From: Ruminococcus sp. | GTDB taxonomy: Bacteria; Bacillota; Clostridia; Oscillospirales; Acutalibacteraceae | DNA: 64,000 bases | Direction of reading: 5' to 3' | NCBI GenBank assembly: GCA_004556705.1 | Contig: SFGA01000002.1 | Span: forward strand, 62,001 to 126,000 | Part shown: positions 32,024 to 40,719 of the stretch, one piece after another | How the letters are laid out: each line of letters opens with the position of its first letter | Position numbering within the stretch: position 1 is the first letter of the stretch | The notes under the pieces: model-generated | The model's input: the letters and a program-made list of their open reading frames with translations, nothing else | Database searches by the model: none | What the model was told of the DNA's origin: nothing | Program-made: the position numbers and the translations under genes

Positions 32024-33415
32024 GTGTCAAACGAGAAATTTTTACAGCTTCGTGAGAAATATCCGTCATTTTCATATAACGGTTGGCAGCTCACAAGGGA
32101 AAACGATGAAATTAAAATAGCTTTTGACTTTTCTATAGACGGCTTGTGCGATTTTCATCCGTCAACGAGAATTCCCGTCAAAGAACTTGATATAGCTAAC
32201 GATTACAACTCGGAAATTGCCGAGAAAATTGTGTTTAATCTCGGTATGGTCGAGCTTATAAGCTATTGGAAGTGTGCCTGTCCGAAAATCGTAAACGTAA
32301 AATGCGGATATCTTTCCGAAAAGGATATAAAATGGTATAAGAAGCTCTATTTCGGCGGCTTGTCGGAGTTCTTCTATATAAACGGTATAGAAACAGACGA
32401 AGAGAGCTTTATGGAAATTAAAGTTAATGAAGAGCTTGAGCACCATATACATCCGCAGGCATATAATTCAAACGGTATAAATCTTATCCCCGTCGGCGGC
32501 GGTAAGGACAGCTGCGTTACGGCTTCGTTGCTTAAAGATTTCAAGGATAAAAATATGTTCTTTACGGTAAATGACCAAAAGGCGAGAACCGATACGGTGC
32601 TTGCGGCAGGCTATAACGAAAAAGATATTGTAAGGACTTATAGGACGATAGACGAAAATTTACTAAAGCTGAATTCGGAAGGCTTTTTGAACGGTCATAC
32701 CCCGTTTTCCGCAATAGTTGCGTTTCTGTCGCTTTACTGTGCGTACCTTGTCGGAGGCAAGTATATTGTGCTTTCCAATGAGTCGAGCGCAAACGAAACA
32801 AATATTGAGGGCGTAAACGTCAATCATCAGTATTCAAAATCGTATGAGTTCGAGGAAGATTTCACCGCTTATGTCCAAAAGAATATTTTCGGCTACGACG
32901 GCATTGAATATTTCAGCCTTTTACGTCCGTTCTCGGAATTGCAGATAGCTAAAATGTTTGCGTCGCTCACGCAGTATCACGAAACATTTAGAAGCTGTAA
33001 CAGAGGCAGTAAGAAAAATGTTTGGTGCGGTAAATGCGCGAAATGCTTATTTGTTTTCACGATTTTATCGCCGTTTATCGAATATGATAAATTGGTGTCG
33101 ATTTTCGGTAACGATATGCTGGATGATCCCGATTGTACCGCTGATTTTGACGGACTTGCGGGCATTACGGATTTGAAGCCGTTTGAGTGCGTGGGCACAA
33201 AATCGGAGTTTAATTTTGCTCTTATGAGTCTTTGCAAAAAGCTTGAAAAGGACGGAAAAGAGCTCCCGCTTCTCTGCAAGAGATTTAGAGAAAATGTTGA
33301 TGAAAGCACAATAGATGAAAATTTACTAAAAGAATATAACGCTCTTAACAGCGTTCCCGACGAATTTCTTTATATTGTAATGGAGATGTATAAATATGTT
33401 GCCGAAGATAATTGA
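32024..33415 (+). CDS. murL: UDP-MurNAc-L-Ala-L-Glu epimerase
   Basis: Inverts the terminal L-Glu of UDP-MurNAc-L-Ala-L-Glu to D-Glu, using ATP. The protein (463 residues) has a pyrophosphatase-type loop IPVGGGKDSC (about 155-164), the downstream VLSNESSANE, and a cysteine cluster WCGKCAKC near residue 337. These match the MurL family described from Xanthomonas, where MurL works with a MurD that adds L-Glu. The murD gene follows with a 20-base overlap, which is the main context support. Start at GTG 32024 (GGAG 8 bases upstream); an earlier GTG at 32015 overlaps the Shine-Dalgarno. Confidence 0.85.
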   Translation: MSNEKFLQLREKYPSFSYNGWQLTRENDEIKIAFDFSIDGLCDFHPSTRIPVKELDIANDYNSEIAEKIVFNLGMVELISYWKCACPKIVNVKCGYLSEKDIKWYKKLYFGGLSEFFYINGIETDEESFMEIKVNEELEHHIHPQAYNSNGINLIPVGGGKDSCVTASLLKDFKDKNMFFTVNDQKARTDTVLAAGYNEKDIVRTYRTIDENLLKLNSEGFLNGHTPFSAIVAFLSLYCAYLVGGKYIVLSNESSANETNIEGVNVNHQYSKSYEFEEDFTAYVQKNIFGYDGIEYFSLLRPFSELQIAKMFASLTQYHETFRSCNRGSKKNVWCGKCAKCLFVFTILSPFIEYDKLVSIFGNDMLDDPDCTADFDGLAGITDLKPFECVGTKSEFNFALMSLCKKLEKDGKELPLLCKRFRENVDESTIDENLLKEYNALNSVPDEFLYIVMEMYKYVAEDN

Positions 33416-34688
33416 TTACCTTAAAGATAAGTCCGTACTGATACTCGGCTTCGGCAGAGAGGGTCAGTCTACGCTTTCCTATATCAAAAAGCATTTGCCC
33501 GAAAAGGAATTGACCGTTGCCGACAAAAACAAGGTCACTCCGGACGGCGAGAATATCAAGACCGTTTGCGGCGAAAACTATCTTGATTGCGTAAATGACT
33601 TTGACGTTGTAATGAAAAGCCCCGGAATATCTTTCCGTGATGTTGAAGTAAACGAAAACACAGAGGTTACCTGTCAGGTTGATATGTTTTTGCGTTTTGC
33701 GGATTGCCACAAGGTCGGAATAACCGGCTCAAAGGGCAAAACCACAACCTCTACGCTCACATATAAAATGTTAAAGGCGGCAGGCAAGGATGCAAGGCTT
33801 ATCGGCAATATCGGCGTGCCTGTTTTTGAGGCACTTGAGAGCGTTACGCCCGACACCTACGCCGTTATTGAAATGTCGTCGCACCAGCTTGAATTTACTC
33901 ACGCTTCGCCCGAGGTCGCTATTCTCACAAATATTTATGAGGAGCACCTTGACCATTACAAGGGCGGCTTTACGGGCTATGTAAACGCAAAGCTTCACAT
34001 TATGAATTATCAAAACGAGAACGATACATTTATATATAATGCGGATCAGGGCGTTTCCGAATATGTCAAGCTTGATTCGACAAAGGCTGAAAAAATCGGA
34101 GTTTCCGTAAATGACAGGCTTCCCTTTGAGGTACGTAACGAGCATCTTTTGGGCGTTCATAACAAGCAGGACGTTATATTCGCTTACCGTGCGGCAAAGG
34201 CATTTGGCGTTAGCGACAAGGATTGTGAAAAAGGCGTTGAGAGCTTTTTGGGAATTGAACACAGAATGGAAAAGGCCGGCACGTTTAAGGGCGTTACCTT
34301 TTATAATGACTGCATAGCGACAATTCCGCATGCCGTAGAATGTGCGGTTGAGGCGTTAAAGAATGTTGATACGCTTATTTTCGGCGGCAAGGACAGAGGC
34401 ATAGATTATTCGGAATTTTGCGATTATCTCGAAAAGTGCTCTGTTAAAAATCTTATCGGTACGCCCGAGACAGGGCATAAAATAATCGATAAGCTTTCAA
34501 AAGAAGCTTGTCTAAAGCAGCTTGTCAAGGCGGCTGACCTTGAAGAGGCTGTGAAAGAAGCGTATAAGCTTACCGCAGAGGGAAAAATTTGCCTTCTCTC
34601 CCCTGCGGCATCAAGCTATAACGTATATAAGAATTTTGAAGAAAAGGGCAGGCACTACAAGGAGCTTATTAAAAAGTACGGCGAGTAA
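33396..34688 (+). CDS. murD: UDP-MurNAc-L-alanine--glutamate ligase (MurD, probably L-Glu-specific)
   Basis: Mur ligase of 430 residues adding the second amino acid of the peptidoglycan stem peptide. The N-terminal UDP-binding loop (LILGFGREGQST) and MKSPGIS are seen, then the ATP site GITGSKGKTTT (about residues 109-119), EMSSHQLE, NIYEEHLDHY with the conserved His, and the C-terminal FGGKDRGIDY and LLSPAASSY. Coupled to murL by a 20-base overlap, so I infer it adds L-Glu, as in MurD2-MurL pairs. Ends directly against the convergent gene at 34689. Confidence 0.92.
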   Translation: MLPKIIDYLKDKSVLILGFGREGQSTLSYIKKHLPEKELTVADKNKVTPDGENIKTVCGENYLDCVNDFDVVMKSPGISFRDVEVNENTEVTCQVDMFLRFADCHKVGITGSKGKTTTSTLTYKMLKAAGKDARLIGNIGVPVFEALESVTPDTYAVIEMSSHQLEFTHASPEVAILTNIYEEHLDHYKGGFTGYVNAKLHIMNYQNENDTFIYNADQGVSEYVKLDSTKAEKIGVSVNDRLPFEVRNEHLLGVHNKQDVIFAYRAAKAFGVSDKDCEKGVESFLGIEHRMEKAGTFKGVTFYNDCIATIPHAVECAVEALKNVDTLIFGGKDRGIDYSEFCDYLEKCSVKNLIGTPETGHKIIDKLSKEACLKQLVKAADLEEAVKEAYKLTAEGKICLLSPAASSYNVYKNFEEKGRHYKELIKKYGE

Positions 34689-35540
34689 TCACATAATCGA
34701 CGATAAAAGCAGCAGCTCTTCGTATTTGTCATAAATACTTTTGAGGTCAGCAACGCTCCGTTTTGAAACGGAAAAACAAAACGACGGCGCAGAAAAGCTT
34801 TTGGCAAACCAACCGCCGAAGCTGCCGTAAGCCTCACACGGCTTAATGCGTTTAATCGGCAAGCCGCTTACGCTCTTGAAAACTTGCGTCATCATAGCAC
34901 AGTCGGAGGCACATTTTGAGCATTGGCAGGATATGTATTCGCCCGAACAGGATAGTGTAATTGCATATTTCGGACGTATATCCTTGCAGACTGATACAAT
35001 GGCTTTCGTTTCGGGCTCGCTCGCTTCTGACGGTCCTTTATATCCGAACGCATACGGCTTTATTACAGTGCTTTGTGCATCGGAAAAACGATAAGGGAAG
35101 TTTTTGTCTATTTCCACACCTCTTGCGTTTGAAATCCATTTGGTGAAATTATTGTCGGCGGCTCTTTGCACAAGGCCCTTGTAGCAGAGTGCGTTTTCTC
35201 CGTTAGAATAGGAAATTTCAAGACCGTCGGGGTTGGTTATGGGTACTATAACGATTTTTTGATCACGCAAGATACTCCTTATTTTAACGGCGGAAATTTT
35301 CAAATCGTTTTTATAAGCGATACAAAGCCGTTCAAAAAATGTCAGCAGAATTTCGCTTGTTATTCCTGCTGTGTCGGAAAAATCGGATAGGAAAAGCACA
35401 CTGCTCTCACCTTCTCCGATACTCAGCGAGTAAACGTTTCGCTTGCACCAGCTTTTGCCTATGGAAGAAATCGACACGAAGTCAAAGCTTTCTTCGATTT
35501 TCTCGATATGCTCTTGTAAAGCATTGTAATTAAAACACAT
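34689..35540 (-). CDS. M14 carboxypeptidase-like pseudoenzyme
   Basis: About 283 residues colinear with M14 zinc carboxypeptidases: GKSWCKRNVYSLSIG (for GxSxxGRxI), ITNPDGLEI, GVEIDKNFP (for GVDLNRNFP), GPSEASEPETKA and PSFCFSVSK. The zinc and catalytic residues are missing. HGNE is replaced by a SDTAG-like stretch, the third zinc His (HSxGE) is SCSGE, and the catalytic Glu in FTxELG is lost. Start at ATG 35540, since GAGG lies 11 bases before it; upstream in-frame codons run into the divergent gene's leader. No signal peptide. It may bind peptides or cell-wall fragments without cleaving. Confidence 0.75.
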   Translation of the reverse strand: MCFNYNALQEHIEKIEESFDFVSISSIGKSWCKRNVYSLSIGEGESSVLFLSDFSDTAGITSEILLTFFERLCIAYKNDLKISAVKIRSILRDQKIVIVPITNPDGLEISYSNGENALCYKGLVQRAADNNFTKWISNARGVEIDKNFPYRFSDAQSTVIKPYAFGYKGPSEASEPETKAIVSVCKDIRPKYAITLSCSGEYISCQCSKCASDCAMMTQVFKSVSGLPIKRIKPCEAYGSFGGWFAKSFSAPSFCFSVSKRSVADLKSIYDKYEELLLLSSIM

Positions 35541-35604
35541 AATATCAACAACCTCTGATTTGGTATTTGATATTAAGATATATTCCGAAAGAAGTGAATT
35601 TATT

Positions 35605-36150
35605 ATGGATATGACCGAAAAACCCATAAATCAAGAATATATATTTAAGGGCAGAATTATAAATTTGCGTGTTGATGATGCGCTTTTACCCGACGGCACA
35701 GTTGCCAAAAGAGAGATAGTGGAGCATCCGGGCGGAGTCTGTGTTGCGGCACTTACCGAGAACAACGAGTTAATGTTTGTCGAGCAATTCAGATACCCGT
35801 ACGCAGAAGTTGTTTTGGAGCTTCCGGCAGGCAAGCTTGAATACGGCGAGGATCCGTTTGAAGCGGGTAAGCGTGAGCTTCGTGAGGAGACGGGAACGAT
35901 TGCAAGAGAATATGAGGATTTGGGCAAATTATATCCCACTCCGGGATATTGCGGTGAAATAATCCACATGTATTTTGCAAAGGGTTTGAGCTTTACCTTG
36001 CAAGACCTTGATGATGACGAGTTCCTTGAGGTCAGAAAAATTCCGCTTGAAAAGGCTTATCAAATGGTAATGAACAATGAAATCAGGGATTCAAAAACGC
36101 AGGTCGGAATTATGAAGGTTTATCATAAGATTTACGGAGATAAGAAATGA
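35605..36150 (+). CDS. Nudix hydrolase, ADP-ribose pyrophosphatase type
   Basis: Hydrolyses ADP-ribose or a related nucleoside diphosphate. The complete Nudix box GKLEYGEDPFEAGKRELREETG is present as Gx5Ex7REUxEExGU around residues 79-101, followed by LYPTPGYCGEIIHMYFA, the segment typical of the NudF/ADPRase branch. About 181 residues. Start at ATG 35605 (MDMTEKPINQEYIFKG) after GAAAGAAGTGA; upstream in-frame codons are rejected. It overlaps maf by 4 bases (ATGA). Confidence 0.92.
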   Translation: MDMTEKPINQEYIFKGRIINLRVDDALLPDGTVAKREIVEHPGGVCVAALTENNELMFVEQFRYPYAEVVLELPAGKLEYGEDPFEAGKRELREETGTIAREYEDLGKLYPTPGYCGEIIHMYFAKGLSFTLQDLDDDEFLEVRKIPLEKAYQMVMNNEIRDSKTQVGIMKVYHKIYGDKK

Positions 36151-36704
36151 AAATAGTATTGGCTTCAGGCTCGCCGAGGCGAAAAGAAATAATGAAAAAT
36201 GCAGGCTATGACTTCGAGGTTAAGACCTCAAGCGCAGATGAAGCCTTGCCTGATAATATTACACCCGACGAAGCGGTCAAATATCTTGCCGAGATAAAGG
36301 GCGATGCCGTAGAGGTTGACGAAAATACACTCGTTGTATCGGCTGATACGGTTGTGGCGCTCGACGGAAAAATTTTGGGAAAGCCAAAGGACGAAAATGA
36401 TGCTTTTTCAATGTTATCCTTGCTTTCGGGCAGGACACACAATGTGTTTACGGGCGTTTGCGTAAGACTCGGAGATAAAAAGACTGTGTTTTGTGAGAAA
36501 ACCGAGGTCAAGTTTTATACTTTGAGTGAGGAGGAAATCAAGGCTTATATCGCAACGGGAGAGCCGTCAGACAAGGCAGGCGCATACGGCATACAGGGCA
36601 AGGGCGCATTGCTTGTCGAAAAAATCAACGGCGATTATCTCAATGTTGTGGGGCTTCCGATGGCAAGGCTCGAAAGAGTTTTGAGAGAGTATATAAAACA
36701 GTAA
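36147..36704 (+). CDS. maf: Maf family nucleotide pyrophosphatase
   Basis: A house-cleaning nucleoside triphosphate pyrophosphatase acting on dTTP/UTP or modified nucleotides. The N-terminus ILASGSPRRKE-type sequence (IVLASGSPRRKEIM), VSADTVV (catalytic Asp near residue 68), GKPKD and SDKAGAYGIQGKGA are all conserved. 185 residues, normal length. It overlaps the Nudix gene by ATGA, so the two nucleotide-cleaning enzymes are translationally coupled. Confidence 0.94.
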   Translation: MKIVLASGSPRRKEIMKNAGYDFEVKTSSADEALPDNITPDEAVKYLAEIKGDAVEVDENTLVVSADTVVALDGKILGKPKDENDAFSMLSLLSGRTHNVFTGVCVRLGDKKTVFCEKTEVKFYTLSEEEIKAYIATGEPSDKAGAYGIQGKGALLVEKINGDYLNVVGLPMARLERVLREYIKQ

Positions 36705-36784
36705 AAAGGTAATAAGTTACCCCTTTTCGATTTAATGTCGGAGAGGGGTATTATGTTGTCGGAAAAAGAAGGACAAAAGGAATT

Positions 36785-37462
36785 GTGTCTGCTCTGAACG
36801 GTATTGAAAACGAATTAAAGGGGATAAAGAAAAAAGGCGAAAAACAGGTGCTTCAGATAATTTTATCCATTGTACTCGCTTTGATTATCGGGCTTGGAGC
36901 AGGAATTATCTGCGGACAAAATTGGAATGAATTGAAATTCAATTTGTTTCCCAATAAGTTTTCGGAATACACAACCGAAATCTTAGAGGAAAAGCTGACA
37001 CAGCAGGCAAAATTGAACACGGCTTTGTATGAGCAGACCTCAAATTACGATTCGGGCGATTTGTTTGACAATAAAATTCAGGCAAAGCTCCATACAAGCA
37101 GGTCAATGAAATTTCAATTTACGGGATATGTCGAAGCCGGTGTGAGAGATTTGTCCGAGGTTAAAATCAATGTTAACTCAAAAACAAATGTAATCACAAT
37201 TTCAAATATCAAAATTGATATTACAAATGTTTATATTGTTCCGTCGTCAATAAAAGATGTCGAGCAAACTAAAAACATATTCAATCAGCTGACGATAGAC
37301 GATTTTACCGGATCACAGGAATTGCTGGAGAAAAAGCTTAAAGAGGACGCTATAAATGCGGATGTTATCGGCAAAGCCCGTGAAAATTGCGAAAAAACAT
37401 TGAACAATTTGTTCGGCGACGCACTTAACGGATATACGGTTGTTTATGAATGGGTTGAATAA
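36785..37462 (+). CDS. DUF4230 membrane-anchored protein
   Basis: 225 residues. A basic N-terminal stretch (GIENELKGIKKKGEK) precedes one transmembrane helix (about 20-45, IILSIVLALIIGLGAGIICG). The extracellular part follows with LYEQTSNYDSGD and VEAGVRDLSEVKINV, resembling DUF4230. GTG start at 36785 with AAAAGGA upstream. Function unknown. An 80-base gap separates it from maf, and a strong terminator follows. Confidence 0.8.
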   Translation: MSALNGIENELKGIKKKGEKQVLQIILSIVLALIIGLGAGIICGQNWNELKFNLFPNKFSEYTTEILEEKLTQQAKLNTALYEQTSNYDSGDLFDNKIQAKLHTSRSMKFQFTGYVEAGVRDLSEVKINVNSKTNVITISNIKIDITNVYIVPSSIKDVEQTKNIFNQLTIDDFTGSQELLEKKLKEDAINADVIGKARENCEKTLNNLFGDALNGYTVVYEWVE

Positions 37463-37479
37463 GGTCGAAAAATATTAAA

Positions 37480-37516
37480 AGCGGAGAGGTTTTGTTCCTC
37501 TCCGCTTCGTTTTTAT
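37480..37516. terminator. Terminator between convergent genes
   Basis: AGCGGAGAGG pairs with CCTCTCCGCT around TTTTGTT, followed by TCGTTTTTAT. It serves the + gene and possibly the convergent dehydrogenase gene. Confidence 0.9.
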
Positions 37517-37527
37517 GTAAGCGAGTG

Positions 37528-38490
37528 TTATTTATTCACAACATTTATCGGGTTGCCGTCGAAAAAGGCCTTGATGTTGTTTTTGAGAATTCCCATAAGT
37601 CTTTCACGAGTCTCGTATGCCGCCCAGGCGATATGGGGAGTGATTGTGCAGTTCTTTGCGCTCAAAAGCGGATTGTCAGCTTTCGGCGGCTCTGTCGAAA
37701 GCACATCAACACCTGCGCCTGCTATCTTGCCCGAATTGAGAGCGTCTGCGAGAGCCTGTTCGTCAACCGCCGCACCTCTTGCGGTGTTTATCAGGATTGC
37801 ATTTTGCTTCATTTTTGAAAGGAAATCGGCGTTTATCAGGTTTTCCGTTTCCTTTGTAAGCGGACAGTGGAGCGAAATAATATCGGACTCCCTTGCCAAT
37901 TCGTCAAGCGTTGCCCACTTGAAATTTTTTCTGCCCGACTGGTCGGTTTCGTGCCCCGATACAGCCAAAATGTTCATTTTATAAGCTTCGGCTATATCGG
38001 CTACCGCCTGTCCGATTTTTCCGAAGCCGATTATTCCTATCGTTTTGCCGTAAAGCTCGGTAAGCGAAGTCAGCTGATAGCAGAAGTCGGGACAGCTGCT
38101 CCAGCCGCCGTTTTTAACATCTTGAGAATGAAGCGCAACTGCGTTGTAATGCTCTGTTATGTGAGCGAAAACAAGCTGTGCCACCGCCTGTGTGGAATAT
38201 GACGGGATATTCGATACGGGTATATTTTTCTCTTTAAGATATGCGGTATCGACAACGTTGTAGCCCGTTGCAAGAACTGCTACGAATTTAAGAGACGGCA
38301 TTTTTTCAAGGTCTGATTTTTCAAGCGGCGTTTTATTGGTTATGACAATATCCGCACTCTCGCACCTTTTTGCAATAAGCTCCTTCGGTGTCCTCGGGTA
38401 TATTTCAAGCTCGCCGTATTCTTTGAGCCATTCCCAAGAAAGATCACCGGGATTTGTTGTTTGGGCATCAAGTATGACGGTTTTCGGCAT
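37528..38490 (-). CDS. D-2-hydroxyacid dehydrogenase
   Basis: A 320-residue NAD-dependent dehydrogenase of the glycerate/hydroxypyruvate reductase group. The NAD loop is GIIGFGKIGQAVA (about residues 151-163), the catalytic Arg sits in NTARGAAVDEQAL, Glu in GVDVLSTEPP, and His in TPHIAWAAYETR. The HIAWA form matches GyaR/HprA-type enzymes. Cytoplasmic. GGAGGAA ribosome-binding site. Monocistronic between a promoter and a shared terminator. The substrate (glycerate/hydroxypyruvate versus another 2-oxoacid) cannot be fixed. Confidence 0.92.
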   Translation of the reverse strand: MPKTVILDAQTTNPGDLSWEWLKEYGELEIYPRTPKELIAKRCESADIVITNKTPLEKSDLEKMPSLKFVAVLATGYNVVDTAYLKEKNIPVSNIPSYSTQAVAQLVFAHITEHYNAVALHSQDVKNGGWSSCPDFCYQLTSLTELYGKTIGIIGFGKIGQAVADIAEAYKMNILAVSGHETDQSGRKNFKWATLDELARESDIISLHCPLTKETENLINADFLSKMKQNAILINTARGAAVDEQALADALNSGKIAGAGVDVLSTEPPKADNPLLSAKNCTITPHIAWAAYETRERLMGILKNNIKAFFDGNPINVVNK

Positions 38491-38523
38491 AATTATTCCT
38501 CCGTGTAAGATAATATTATTTGT

Positions 38524-38552
38524 ATTGTAACATATTTTACCGATTTTGAAAA
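38524..38552 (-). promoter_or_regulatory. Promoter of hydroxyacid dehydrogenase
   Basis: On the minus strand: TTTTCA, 17-base spacer, TACAAT. Confidence 0.5.
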
Positions 38553-38581
38553 CAAAAGCGACAGGAAAAGTAATAAATTGA

Positions 38582-38610
38582 TTGACCTTGAAGCGATTAT
38601 GTTATAAAAT
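38582..38610 (+). promoter_or_regulatory. Promoter of VTT protein and galK
   Basis: TTGACC, 17-base spacer, TAAAAT, 28 bases before the VTT gene. Confidence 0.65.
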
Positions 38611-38637
38611 TATAATGATATTGTATGTGCTGAAGGT

Positions 38638-39405
38638 GTGGTGGAGCGATTGGTGAAAAAAAGGATAAACCGCAAGAGCTTGCTTAATTTCTTAGGCATT
38701 GCGCTTATTATAATCGCAGTGGCTCTGTTCGCACTTACAATGCTTATGCAGGTAAAAGAGTTTGCGGAGCGATATGACGAGCTTTTGAAAATGCTCGCAG
38801 ACTTCGAGGACGCCGTGGCGGCAATACAGGTAAAGGAGCTTGTTGTAATTGCGATACTGCTCATTTACATTGCAAAGGTCATTGTGCCGATACCTATTTC
38901 TGCGGTGTGCGTTATCGCAGGTATGGTGTTCCCGACGTATATTGCGGTGCTTATAAACGTTGCAGGCTTCATTATACTTTTGACAACTAAATATTTTTGG
39001 GGAAAGCACCTCGGAGGCGGTGTTGTCCACAAGATTTTAAGGCGATATGAAAATTTTGACAAGATTTTCGAGTCGGACTTTTCGGGAAAGGGCGGTCTGC
39101 TCGTAGCGTTACGGCTTGTTCCGAATATCCCGATAAACACAGTAAGCCAGCTGTACGGAGCAATGAGCTTCGATTATTATAAATATATCCTGCTCTCGCT
39201 TATCGGCTTTATGCCGAAGATTATTTCGTACAGTGTGGTCGGACGAAACGTATATAATCCGTTTTCGCTTGCGTTTATGCTGCCGTTGGTCATCATATTT
39301 ACAATTTCAGGGGTTGCGACACTCGGAATTAACGGCTTTATTGACCTTTACAACAATTCGGCAAAGGCGAAATCGGCAAAAATAAAAGAAAACAAACAAA
39401 ACTGA
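38638..39405 (+). CDS. VTT-domain (TVP38/TMEM64, DedA-like) membrane protein
   Basis: A 255-residue multi-spanning protein. After a basic N-terminus there is a first helix (about 17-38), then the VTT core: IPISAVCVIAGMVFPTYIAV, the cytoplasmic loop FWGKHLGGG, and the re-entrant ALRLVPNIPINTVSQLYGAM motif. Two further helices and a Lys-rich tail end it. VTT proteins act as lipid scramblases or flippases in related families; the substrate here is unknown. GTG start at 38638; GAAGGTG is the likely Shine-Dalgarno. 15 bases before galK. Confidence 0.88.
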   Translation: MVERLVKKRINRKSLLNFLGIALIIIAVALFALTMLMQVKEFAERYDELLKMLADFEDAVAAIQVKELVVIAILLIYIAKVIVPIPISAVCVIAGMVFPTYIAVLINVAGFIILLTTKYFWGKHLGGGVVHKILRRYENFDKIFESDFSGKGGLLVALRLVPNIPINTVSQLYGAMSFDYYKYILLSLIGFMPKIISYSVVGRNVYNPFSLAFMLPLVIIFTISGVATLGINGFIDLYNNSAKAKSAKIKENKQN

Positions 39406-39420
39406 AAGGATGAAAGGCAG

Positions 39421-40701
39421 ATGTGTACAACTGCACAATTGAGAGAAGAAATTAAGAACGGAAAGCTTGACGATAGATTTAAGAGAGTTTATGTCAGTGA
39501 GGCTGACGTTAAGGCGCAGTATGAGAGATATTGCTCTCTTGCCGACGATTTTGACGAGGTTTTCTCGGCTGACAGGGACGTAAGACTTTTCTCTGCACCC
39601 GGCAGAACGGAGGTTGGCGGAAACCACACCGACCACAACCACGGCAGAGTTCTTGCGGCAGGCATTAACCTTGACGCTATCGCAGTAGCTTCCAAAAATG
39701 ACGAAAATATTGTAAGAGTAAAATCGAGAGGCTATGCAATGGACGTTGTTGACCTTTCCGATTTGAGTGTTCATGCAGACGAAGAGGGTCATTCTCCCGC
39801 ACTTGTAAGAGGTGTATGTCAGGGCTTCTTGAACAACGGATATAAAATCGGCGGCTTTGACGCTGTTACGGCTTCGAGAGTTCTTTCGGGCTCGGGACTT
39901 TCGTCCTCGGCGGCATACGAGGTGCTTGTCGGCACAATGCTCAACTACCTCTACAACGACGGTAAGGTTGACCCCGTTACAATCGCAAAAATCGCACAGT
40001 ATGCGGAAAATGAATACTTCGGCAAGCCCTGCGGTCTTATGGATCAGATGGCTTGCTCTGTCGGCAGCTTTATTACTATTGACTTCAAGGACCCGTCAGA
40101 GCCTGTAATTGAAAAGGTTGATTTTGACTTTGCTTCCTGCGGTCATTCGCTTTGCATTGTTGACACAAAGGGAAGCCACTCAAATCTTACAGACGAATAT
40201 GCGGCTATCAGACTTGAAATGGAAAGCGTAGCGGCTCAGTTCTCAAAGAAGGTTTTGCGTGAGGTTGACGAAAAAGAGTTCCTTGCAAAAATCCCCGAGC
40301 TTCGTGAAGCGGTAGGCGACAGAGCAGTTTTGCGTGCTATGCACTTCTACAAGGATAACGAGAGAGTTTTGCGTGAGGTTGACGCTCTTAAAAAGAATGA
40401 TTTTGAGAAGTTCAAGCAGCTTGTTATCGAAAGCGGCGACTCCTCTTATATGTATAATCAGAATGTCTTTGCCACAAAGCAGCCGGAAATTCAGCCTGTT
40501 TCGATTGCTCTTGCCTTGAGTGAGCAGGTGCTTGACGGAAAGGGCGCATGGAGAGTTCACGGCGGCGGATTTGCAGGCACAATTCAGGCTTTTGTTCCCA
40601 ATGATTTGCTCGATGAGTACAAGTCAACTCTTGAAGCGGTATTCGGCGAGGGCTCATGCTATGTACTTGCTATAAGACCTGTCGGCGGAGCTGAAATTTA
40701 A
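39421..40701 (+). CDS. galK: Galactokinase
   Basis: Phosphorylates galactose to Gal-1-P, the entry to the Leloir pathway. It is a GHMP kinase of 426 residues with the signature GRTEVGGNHTDHNHG (about 61-75) in place of the classical GRVNLIGEHTDYNGG, the ATP loop VLSGSGLSSSAA, and the C-terminal RVHGGGFAGTIQAF. The GNHTDH variant looks like a Clostridia galactokinase subgroup. Cotranscribed with the VTT gene. galU at 2256 supplies UDP-glucose, but galT and galE are not in the window. Confidence 0.93.
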   Translation: MCTTAQLREEIKNGKLDDRFKRVYVSEADVKAQYERYCSLADDFDEVFSADRDVRLFSAPGRTEVGGNHTDHNHGRVLAAGINLDAIAVASKNDENIVRVKSRGYAMDVVDLSDLSVHADEEGHSPALVRGVCQGFLNNGYKIGGFDAVTASRVLSGSGLSSSAAYEVLVGTMLNYLYNDGKVDPVTIAKIAQYAENEYFGKPCGLMDQMACSVGSFITIDFKDPSEPVIEKVDFDFASCGHSLCIVDTKGSHSNLTDEYAAIRLEMESVAAQFSKKVLREVDEKEFLAKIPELREAVGDRAVLRAMHFYKDNERVLREVDALKKNDFEKFKQLVIESGDSSYMYNQNVFATKQPEIQPVSIALALSEQVLDGKGAWRVHGGGFAGTIQAFVPNDLLDEYKSTLEAVFGEGSCYVLAIRPVGGAEI

Positions 40702-40719
40702 CAAAGGAAGTTACTTATA

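Noticed and set aside
36705..36784. Terminator between maf and the DUF4230 gene
   Set aside because: Only an imperfect GGTAA/TTACC hairpin with a poor T run is present; read-through is likely.
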